From Pengzhenrongella frigida (lineage in GTDB: Bacteria > Actinomycetota > Actinomycetes > Actinomycetales > Cellulomonadaceae): a stretch of DNA of 59,496 nt. The stretch lies in the NCBI RefSeq assembly GCF_004168625.1, contig NZ_SDWW01000027.1, positions 1 through 59,496 on the forward strand. Reading direction: 5' to 3'. The position numbers and the translations under genes were made by a program. Positions 43,795 to 50,229 of the stretch are shown here, one piece after another. The notes beneath the pieces are model-generated. The model was not told where the DNA came from. It was given only the letters and a program-made list of their open reading frames with translations, and did no database searches. How positions within the stretch are numbered: position 1 is the stretch's first letter; each line of letters begins with the position of its first letter.

Positions 43795-45410
43795 CCCTTC
43801 TCCACCAGGACGGCCGCCGGCGCGGCCGCCGGCTCCTTCGAGCTCCGAGCGGGCTCCGGGGGGCCCTCAGGTGCGGGCGTCGACGAGTCACCGGTGAACG
43901 GGTAGGACGCCGCATGGGTCCCTCGCCGCTCACGTCCGCCGTCGAGGACGATGCCCAGCAGCCGGGCGTTCGCGGCCCGCAGTCGATCTGCCGACTCTTC
44001 GATGGCGGCGGTCTCGGTCTGGCCGATGGTCGCGGCAAGGAGGACCCCGTCGGCGTACCCGCCCAGGATCGACGCGTCGGCGGCGACCAGCATCGGTGGG
44101 GAGTCGATGATCACGACGTCGGCGGCCGCACGGAGCCGCTGGACCAGGTCGCGCACCTCGTCGCTGGCGAGGAAGTCGGCGGGGTCCAGCTCGGTCCGCA
44201 GCTCCGGGTGGATGCTCAGGCGAGGGATCGACGTGCGCGCGGGAGCGAGGCCCACCGTGCTGGAGGACCTCGGCCCACGGGCGGCCCGGGCGGGAGCCTT
44301 CCGGGACGAGCCCTCCTGTGCGGGCAGCATCGCGTTGAGCCGAGGCTGACGCAGGTCCCCGGACAGCACGATCACGCTGCGGCCGCTCAGTGCCCAGGAC
44401 GCGGCGAGGTTCGCCGCGAAGAAGCTCCGGGGTGCCTCGAGGTCGGCAGAGGTGACGACGATGACGGCACCCGTGCCGCCGTCCATCGCCGCCTGCACCG
44501 CCGTGCGCAGCTCGCGCACGGACTGCGTGTAGGACGTCCCCGTCCGGATGGCCACCGGCAGGTCGCCGGTGCGCTCATACCCGCGCCGCGCCACCGCGGT
44601 TCCGTGCAGCCGGGCGAGGACCGGCGCACCGACCGCTCGGCGCACCCCGCCTGCCGTGCGGACCTTGGAGTCCAACCCGCCGCGCGCGACCGCCAGGCCC
44701 ATCCCGAGGAAGAGGCCGCCGAGCCCGGCGATCAGCAGGGCGGTCAGCGGCGCGACACTGGACAAGGCCGCCGACGAGGCGGTCTGGCGGACCGAGGCCG
44801 GCGACGCGAGCACGTTGGCCTCGGCGACCTGCGACAGCAGCGTCTGGTACTGGTCCATGCTGGCCGCGTACTGCGCTTCGAGCAGGCCGCCGACCGTGTT
44901 GAAGCCCCGCGCGGCACGGCTCGCATCGACCGCCGCCTGGTTCTGCTCGATGGAATCCCCGAGGACGTCGAGCCGGGACTGGAGCCCCGCGACCTCAAGG
45001 TCGAACCGCGACTGCAGCTCCGCCACGTACGCCGCCGCGACGGCATTCGTGGCGGCGACCGCGTCCGCAGGGTCGTCGCTGGCGACCGAGATCGTGACGA
45101 GACTCTCCGTGGCACCCGCGTACGCGGCGGTCGACCGCCCGGCGATCTCGGCGGCGCGACGACCGTCGCCGAGGGCGGTCGCGGCGGCGGTCGCGACGTC
45201 CGCACCCGAGACGAGGCTCGGATCGCTGTCGAGCTGCACCCCTGCCCCGGCCAGTGCCTCGGTGCCCACCCGCTGAACGGTGGCGTGCGCGACGTAGGCA
45301 GGTTCCTGCCGCGACAGGTAGAGCCACGCACCGGCAAGCGCGAGAACGACCGAAACAATGACCAGCCAGCGGCTGAACCGCACCGTCCTGACGAGTTCTC
45401 GGAGTGTCAT
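43791..45410 (-). CDS. Polysaccharide co-polymerase fused to a BY-kinase-like domain with degenerate P-loop
   Basis: A protein of 539 residues. Two membrane helices (about 14-32 and 222-242) flank an extracytoplasmic Wzz domain with coiled-coil-like helices. The cytoplasmic part resembles CapB/CpsD tyrosine kinases. Walker A' is VIVLSGDLRQPRL (Asp352) and Walker B is VVIIDSPPMLVAADA. The P-loop position (320-330) reads TSADLEAPRSF, however, where active kinases have TSxxxGEGKST, so the Gly-Lys-Ser/Thr core is lost. No Tyr cluster is present at the C-terminus. It therefore probably controls chain length without kinase activity, or works with another kinase. ATG 45410 has AAAGG six bases upstream. 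The upstream GT4 gene ends 44 bp away. Confidence 0.85.
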   Translation of the reverse strand: MTLRELVRTVRFSRWLVIVSVVLALAGAWLYLSRQEPAYVAHATVQRVGTEALAGAGVQLDSDPSLVSGADVATAAATALGDGRRAAEIAGRSTAAYAGATESLVTISVASDDPADAVAATNAVAAAYVAELQSRFDLEVAGLQSRLDVLGDSIEQNQAAVDASRAARGFNTVGGLLEAQYAASMDQYQTLLSQVAEANVLASPASVRQTASSAALSSVAPLTALLIAGLGGLFLGMGLAVARGGLDSKVRTAGGVRRAVGAPVLARLHGTAVARRGYERTGDLPVAIRTGTSYTQSVRELRTAVQAAMDGGTGAVIVVTSADLEAPRSFFAANLAASWALSGRSVIVLSGDLRQPRLNAMLPAQEGSSRKAPARAARGPRSSSTVGLAPARTSIPRLSIHPELRTELDPADFLASDEVRDLVQRLRAAADVVIIDSPPMLVAADASILGGYADGVLLAATIGQTETAAIEESADRLRAANARLLGIVLDGGRERRGTHAASYPFTGDSSTPAPEGPPEPARSSKEPAAAPAAVLVEKG

Positions 45411-45454
45411 GCCGCGCCTTTCGCTGGGGTCACTTGCCGGTGTTGCCCGGGGGC

Positions 45455-46669
45455 TCAAGCCCGGCTGCGCTCCTCCTCGACCACGGTCCGGAGTCGTGCG
45501 ACAAATCGAGGTTCTGCGAAAGCTCGAGCGTGTTCTTGCAGAGAAGCCGTGTCCCAGTCGCGGGCCAGGGCCCGTTCGATGGCCCCGGCGACGGGGTCCG
45601 GTTCGGGCGCGTCAAAGAACTCGCCGGTGATCGAATCCTTGACGGTATCCAAATAGCCGCCGTCGCGCAGCACGATCGAGGGACGACCGAACGCCGCCGC
45701 TTCGAGCGGGGACAGACCAAAATCCTCATAGGAAGCAGCGACGAGGGCCGCGCAGTTCTCGTAGAGCCACCTCAGCTCAGCGTCCGGGACCCGGCCGAGA
45801 AGACGGACTCGAGGGTCCGCGTGCGTCATCTCCTCGAGTCGGCTCCGGTCGGGCCCGTCCCCCACGATCACCAGGCGCCGTCCAGGACTGCGGCGGACCG
45901 CCTCCACGACGACGTCGACGTTCTTGTAGGGCAGCAGCCGCGCGACGCACAGCAGGAAGCCGGGCTCGAGACCGGTGACCGCCGTCGCGGGGCCGGCGGG
46001 CAGGATCGCGGGCGGCGGCGGAAGAATCTCGGCCTCGATGCCGTACAGGTCGTGCACGGCCCGAGCCGTGACCGTGGAGTTGGCCAGGTACCTGTCCGCA
46101 CTCAAGGCCGCATCGAGGTCCCATCGGCGCAGCGCCGGGCCCATGAGCCCGAGGGCGCGAGCCGCCACCCACCGGCGCGCACCCTCCCGGGCGCGGTCAT
46201 CGTTCTGCGGCCCCAGGTAGCGCTCGCGCTGGTACAGCCAGCGTGCCGGCGCGTGGCAGTACACGATCTTGCGCCCCTTGGTCTTGAAGCCATGGGCCCA
46301 GCCGGACGAGCTCGCCAGCAGCACACCGGTGTCGATTCGCGTGGAGGTCACGGCCGAGGCGAGCAACGGCAAAGCGAGCCGATGGTTGCGTCGGAGCACG
46401 GCCAGCCGATCGATCCCGCACCGCCGCAGGTCCAGATCGCCAAATTCCGGGAACGTGCCGATGGGGTCATACAACGTGGTGTACATCGGCGCTTGGGGAA
46501 ACGCATGCGACATCATTAATGCCACCCGCTCGGCGCCTCCGCGCTGCGTGGCGTAGTCGTGGGCGAGCACTACCGGTTCACCCCCGGAGTATTCACCCAC
46601 GAATTCCTCGCCGCGCGGCTGGACCTCGACGATACTGTCCGGGCGCCCGGGGGGTTCATGAACGGTCAT
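45455..46669 (-). CDS. Glycosyltransferase family 4
   Basis: A protein of 404 residues. VVLAHDYATQRGGAERVALMM carries the GGAER loop. MYTTLYDPIGTFPEF, IVYCHAPARWLYQRERYLG and YLANSTVTARAVHDLYGIEA define a well-known GT4 subgroup of capsule and O-antigen loci. LLCVARLLPYKNVDVVVEAV starts the donor domain with E-x7-E EDFGLSPLE. The first 30 residues form a hydrophilic extension. ATG 46669 has GGAGG six bases upstream. First gene of its minus-strand operon. Confidence 0.9.
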   Translation of the reverse strand: MTVHEPPGRPDSIVEVQPRGEEFVGEYSGGEPVVLAHDYATQRGGAERVALMMSHAFPQAPMYTTLYDPIGTFPEFGDLDLRRCGIDRLAVLRRNHRLALPLLASAVTSTRIDTGVLLASSSGWAHGFKTKGRKIVYCHAPARWLYQRERYLGPQNDDRAREGARRWVAARALGLMGPALRRWDLDAALSADRYLANSTVTARAVHDLYGIEAEILPPPPAILPAGPATAVTGLEPGFLLCVARLLPYKNVDVVVEAVRRSPGRRLVIVGDGPDRSRLEEMTHADPRVRLLGRVPDAELRWLYENCAALVAASYEDFGLSPLEAAAFGRPSIVLRDGGYLDTVKDSITGEFFDAPEPDPVAGAIERALARDWDTASLQEHARAFAEPRFVARLRTVVEEERSRA

Positions 46670-47033
46670 AGGTGACCTCCGAAAGACGCGCGCCGGTCCC
46701 CCGACTCATGGCCGAGTCATTTTCCGACGTCGCTTCGACGCTATTAGGCCGGACATATCCCCGCAGCCATTCGAAACCAACGCTCGGTGAACCCGGGGTG
46801 AAAACTCTCGCGGGCGACCGACCCCCCTCGGCCGGCGACTCGACCACCCCGGCGGCGCGACGGGTCGGCGCACGGTCGCCCGCCAACGGCGTGGCGCGTC
46901 GAGGCGAGTCTCGGCAGGCTCCGGTGCCCAAAGCAAAGAAGTCGGCCCAATTGGGGCAGACTTGGCGCAGACCGCAGCGGGACAGTGGGAAGTCGGCACC
47001 GCGTGCCTTCGAACAGGAACGAGAGGGCTCGAC
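46670..47033. other. Divergent intergenic region (364 bp)
   Basis: This region lies between the GT4 gene and the chimeric gene. The part near 46715-46800 is AT-richer than its surroundings and holds TAATAG-like and GATATG-like hexamers on the minus strand, so a promoter of the GT4-Wzz operon is probable there. Nearer the chimera, AATTGGGGC (46950s) recalls ATTGGGGC upstream of the intact dehydrogenase gene (5223-5230). No credible gene is seen on either strand. Confidence 0.5.
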
Positions 47034-48971
47034 ATGAAGATCGCCGTGGTGGGGTTGGGAGACGTCGGGACGGTCACGGGCGCGTGCCTCACCCAGACCG
47101 GTCACACGGTCATCGGCGTGGACGTGAACCCGGTGAAGATCGGCCAGCTGAACGAGGTCGCGAGCCCCATCACCGAGATCCGCCTCGACGAGATGGTCCG
47201 GGCTGAGGTCCGCGCAGGCCACCTGTGGGCGACGAGCGACATCGCCGGTGCGGTCGCCGCCGCCGACGTCGTGCTGGTGTGCGTCGGGACTCCCTCGGGC
47301 CGCGACGGCGACGTCCACCTGCAGGACGTCCGGAGAGTCATCGCCGAGATCGGCGGCACGATGGCACACCTCGACGGCTGGCGCCTGATTCACATCACGT
47401 CGACGGTGCCGCCCGGCACGGTCGCACACGAGATCGGTCCGCTGCTCGAGCACAGCTCCGGCAAGTCCTGGCCCGACGAGTTCGGGGTCGCGTTCTCCCC
47501 CGAGTTCTTGCACGGCGACACGGCCACGGACGTCCTCTCACTGCCGCAGAGCGTCGTGGCGGCAGACGACGACCGGTCGTTCGAAGCCGCTCAGTCGGTG
47601 TATGCGGCGTTCGCCGACGACGTGATCCGCCGGTCCATCTCCGTGGCCGAGATGGTCAAGCTCTCGCGCCTCGTGAGCCACGCGCCGCCTACGTCTTCGC
47701 GGCGTCGGCGGATCTTGATCCTCGTCGAGAACCTCGCTGTGCCGTTCGACCGCCGGGTCTGGCAGGAGGCGCGAACGCTCCAGGAGGCGGGATACGACGT
47801 CAGCGTCATCTGCCCGAAGTCGACCCAGCACCCCGAGTCCTTCCAGACCCTCGAGGGCGTCCGGATCTACCGGTACCCGAGCCCGTTCGAGGCGCGCCGC
47901 ACCGCGGGATACCTGATCGAGTACCCGCAGGCGCTCGTGTCCCAGCTCGTCTTGGCGATCAAGGTCGCGCGGGCCGGCCGCATCGACGTCATCCAGGCGT
48001 GCAACCCGCCGGATCTGCTGTTCCTGGTCGCACTACCGTTCCGTTTGCTGACGGGGACCCGCTTCATCTTCGACCACCACGACGCGTCTCCTGAGCTCCT
48101 GATAGCGAAGGGGCGGCGCCGCGGCAGCAGGATCGTCCGGTTCGCCGAGCTGCTGGAGCGGTGGACGTTCTCGGGCGCCACCGTCTCCATGGCAACCAAC
48201 GAGAGCTATCGTCGGATCGCCGTCGAGCGGGGCGGGATGTCGCCTGACGACGTCTTCGTCGTGCGGTCCGGGCCTGACCTGTCGCGCTTCGCGGCCGCAC
48301 AGGTGGACCCTGAACTTCGCCGCGGCAAGCAGTACCTGGTGGCGTACGTGGGCGTGATGGGGATCCAGGAGGGCATCGACTACCTGCTCGAGGCCGCTGA
48401 CCTCCTGGTGAACAAGCGGGGGCGGACCGATGTCCAGTTCACCCTCGCCGGGTCCGGTCCGGAATTCAGCCGCGTCGTCGACCGGGTTGCGGAGCTGGGC
48501 CTCGCGGACAACGTCGCGCTGCTCGGCCGGGTCAGCGAGGAGGTGCTTGCGGCACTGCTGACCACTGCCGACCTGTGCGTAAACCCCGACGAGTGGAACG
48601 AGATGAACGACATCTCGACGATGAACAAGATCCTCGAGTACATGGCGCTCGGCAAGCCGATCGTCCAGTTCGACCTGCGCGAGGGTCGAGTCTCGGCCGG
48701 CGGCGCGAGCCTCTACGCCCGACCCAACGATGCCGAGTCCCTCGCCGACGGAATTGCCGAGCTCCTCGATGACGAGGCTCAGCGGGCACGGATGGGTGCG
48801 ATCGGACACGAACGGTTCGAGTCGACCTTCTCGTGGGAGCACTCCGCGCCCGCACTGCTTGCTGCCTACCGCCAGGCCTTGGCCCGGACCTCACGCGTCG
48901 AGCCGCCCACCGGAGCGTCGCGACGCTCTGGTGGGCGGCGGGTCCTGGACCGGGTCAGGGCAGGACGCTGA
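47034..48971 (+). CDS. Chimeric protein: truncated AlgD-type dehydrogenase N-terminus fused to a GT4 glycosyltransferase
   Basis: A protein of 645 residues. Residues 1-211 are a clear paralogue of the dehydrogenase encoded at 5346: GLGDVG NAD loop, GVDVNPVKIGQLNE, LVCVGTPSGRDGDVHLQDV and ending VAEMVKLS, just after the position of catalytic Lys210. The entire second half with the catalytic Cys268 is absent, and PEFLREGTA is altered to PEFLHGDTA. After a short Arg/Ser linker, residues from about 225 start a complete GT4: RRILILVENLAVPFDRRVWQ, VIQACNPPDLLFLVAL, VAYVGVMGIQEGIDYLLEA and STMNKILEYMALGKP. The dehydrogenase half cannot be active; the glycosyltransferase half looks intact. ATG 47034 has GAGAGG seven bases upstream, as in the intact gene. 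The coding tail runs through a terminator-like hairpin. Confidence 0.9.
   Translation: MKIAVVGLGDVGTVTGACLTQTGHTVIGVDVNPVKIGQLNEVASPITEIRLDEMVRAEVRAGHLWATSDIAGAVAAADVVLVCVGTPSGRDGDVHLQDVRRVIAEIGGTMAHLDGWRLIHITSTVPPGTVAHEIGPLLEHSSGKSWPDEFGVAFSPEFLHGDTATDVLSLPQSVVAADDDRSFEAAQSVYAAFADDVIRRSISVAEMVKLSRLVSHAPPTSSRRRRILILVENLAVPFDRRVWQEARTLQEAGYDVSVICPKSTQHPESFQTLEGVRIYRYPSPFEARRTAGYLIEYPQALVSQLVLAIKVARAGRIDVIQACNPPDLLFLVALPFRLLTGTRFIFDHHDASPELLIAKGRRRGSRIVRFAELLERWTFSGATVSMATNESYRRIAVERGGMSPDDVFVVRSGPDLSRFAAAQVDPELRRGKQYLVAYVGVMGIQEGIDYLLEAADLLVNKRGRTDVQFTLAGSGPEFSRVVDRVAELGLADNVALLGRVSEEVLAALLTTADLCVNPDEWNEMNDISTMNKILEYMALGKPIVQFDLREGRVSAGGASLYARPNDAESLADGIAELLDDEAQRARMGAIGHERFESTFSWEHSAPALLAAYRQALARTSRVEPPTGASRRSGGRRVLDRVRAGR
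48902..48939 (-). terminator. Long hairpin in the tail of the chimeric gene, probable terminator of the convergent secreted-protein gene
   Basis: GCCGCCCACC-G-GAGCGTCG (48902-48920) pairs with CGACGCTC-T-GGTGGGCGGC (48921-48939), 18 Watson-Crick pairs plus one G-U on the plus strand. The innermost bases must open to form a loop. It lies 49 bases beyond the stop of the minus-strand gene at 48988 and 30 bases before the stop of the plus-strand chimera, so it can end transcription from the right while being translated from the left. Confidence 0.6.
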
Positions 48972-48987
48972 GCAACGCCGGACGGAG

Positions 48988-49839
48988 CTACAGGAGTGCG
49001 TTGCTCGCTGCCCAGACCGAGTTCGGGCCGATGTTTGCCTTGATGCCGTATCGGTAGTTCTTGCCGAACTTGTTGTCCGAGAACGAGCAGGCCGCGCCCT
49101 TCGTGCCGCTGCCTCCACCGTTGACGGTGTAGTTGCCACCGTTCATGTAGTTGTTCTGAACCGTGCAGCTGCGCACGGCGCCGTCGTCCTCGCCGTACAT
49201 GAACGACGCGTTGCCCTTGACCCCGGTGTCCGGGTTGTAGGCGAGCAGCGTGTTGTGGCGCAGCACGATGTTCGACCCGGACACGGCCTGGATGACGTCG
49301 GTGTGGTTCGAGCCGACCTGGACCATGTGGTGCAGGTAGGAGTCCTCGATCGTCACGTTGCCGCCCGCGATCCGCGGACCCTCAGCGACGTGGTGGATGT
49401 TCACCCGACGCAGCGTGTAGTTGTTGTACGCCACCGCCGGGATGCCTTTGCCCTGACCGTTGATCTCGGTGTCCACGACCAGCAAGTTCTTGGCCTTGTT
49501 CCGGATCGGGATCGACCCGGTGTTCATCAACCGGGTGTTCTTGATCGTCACGTTGTCGGCCGACACCGTGATCGTGCCGGTGACCAGCAACCCGTCGATC
49601 ACCGCGCCAGGCGTGGTGATGTTGAGCGAACCGGAAGCCTTGAGGACCGTTCCCGCGGGAACGCCCGTCGTGGTCGCGTCGGGATAGACCGGCGTGACCG
49701 CTTGGACTGCGGCAGCAGGCACGGCCGCTGCGGCACTGGGAATTCCTACGAGGCCCCCGCCAACTGCGGCAGAGACCAACAATGCCACGAATGACAATGC
49801 GGTGCGCTGGGTTGCCTTCTTGCTGACGGTGAAGTGCAT
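48988..49839 (-). CDS. Secreted right-handed beta-helix protein
   Basis: A protein of 283 residues. It has a long actinobacterial signal peptide (MHFTVSKKATQRTALSF followed by hydrophobic residues, cut likely after AAAA near residue 39). From residue 52 it forms a parallel beta-helix, with successive short strands such as GSLNITTPGAVIDGLLV, GTITVSADNVTIKNTRL and GGNVTIEDSYLHHMVQV. The fold is typical of pectate lyase-like and glycan-binding surface proteins, but no catalytic set is recognisable. 428 bp are identical to the C-terminal domain of the next gene. ATG 49839 has GGAG six bases upstream. Likely a secreted wall- or matrix-associated protein. Confidence 0.88.
   Translation of the reverse strand: MHFTVSKKATQRTALSFVALLVSAAVGGGLVGIPSAAAAVPAAAVQAVTPVYPDATTTGVPAGTVLKASGSLNITTPGAVIDGLLVTGTITVSADNVTIKNTRLMNTGSIPIRNKAKNLLVVDTEINGQGKGIPAVAYNNYTLRRVNIHHVAEGPRIAGGNVTIEDSYLHHMVQVGSNHTDVIQAVSGSNIVLRHNTLLAYNPDTGVKGNASFMYGEDDGAVRSCTVQNNYMNGGNYTVNGGGSGTKGAACSFSDNKFGKNYRYGIKANIGPNSVWAASNALL
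49181..49608 (-). repeat. Duplicated beta-helix segment, copy 1
   Basis: By eye this block is identical over 428 bp to 50423..50850 (offset 1242 bp, both within minus-strand coding sequence). Similarity with scattered mismatches continues on both sides. It encodes the middle of the beta-helix domain. Confidence 0.9.
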
Positions 49840-50140
49840 GTGAAGCTCCGTTGAGTTGGGTAACGGGATCGCCACCAACCCTGCCTTGCACATGCGAACG
49901 AAATGTGTGGTCGCTGTGCGAGACACGCACAGGCTGGCACCAATTATGTCCGCTTTGCCACCCTCGCAAATCGTTCGTCCGGTTCGTCACTCGAGTCACC
50001 GCACTCGGCGGGGCCACCGGGGTCCCGCCTGAGGGTCGACATGCGCGGCACTCCGCAGACCTCCCTCCGACGGGAGCCGGGGGGGGGTCTCAGCAATTGC
50101 AGCGAGAGCACGCGAGCCACCGAAATTCAACGTCGACAAA
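49840..50140. other. Intergenic region upstream of the beta-helix gene
   Basis: This stretch holds the 5' leader and promoter candidate of the 48988 gene. In the leader, CTGTGCG and CGCACAG form a 7-bp stem with a 5-nt loop. Beyond 49990 no feature is visible except a run of nine Gs near 50090. It ends at the strong hairpin at 50141. No gene on either strand is convincing. Confidence 0.5.
49942..49969 (-). promoter_or_regulatory. Candidate promoter of the secreted beta-helix gene
   Basis: On the minus strand TTGCGA (49969-49964) and ATAATT (49947-49942) are separated by 16 bp. The spacer GGGTGGCAAAGCGGAC matches the spacer of the promoter-like element upstream of the phytase/beta-helix gene at 13 of 16 positions. 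The element ends 102 bases before the start codon, leaving a leader of about 95-100 nt that is partly conserved between the two genes. Confidence 0.5.
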
Positions 50141-50180
50141 GCCGCCCGCCCGAGCATCTTTCGATGCTCGGGCGGGCGGC
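50141..50180 (-). terminator. Strong hairpin terminator downstream of the phytase/beta-helix gene
   Basis: An 18-bp perfect stem (50141-50158 with 50163-50180) closed by a four-base loop that reads GAAA on the minus strand, a stable GNRA tetraloop. On that strand it is followed by TTTGTC. It lies 50 bases beyond the stop codon of the gene at 50230. The symmetry would also work in the other direction, but no plus-strand gene ends here. Confidence 0.85.
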
Positions 50181-50229
50181 TGGATCCTGAACTATGCCAG
50201 GTCAGGATTGTTGAAGCGTGCGGCAACGA

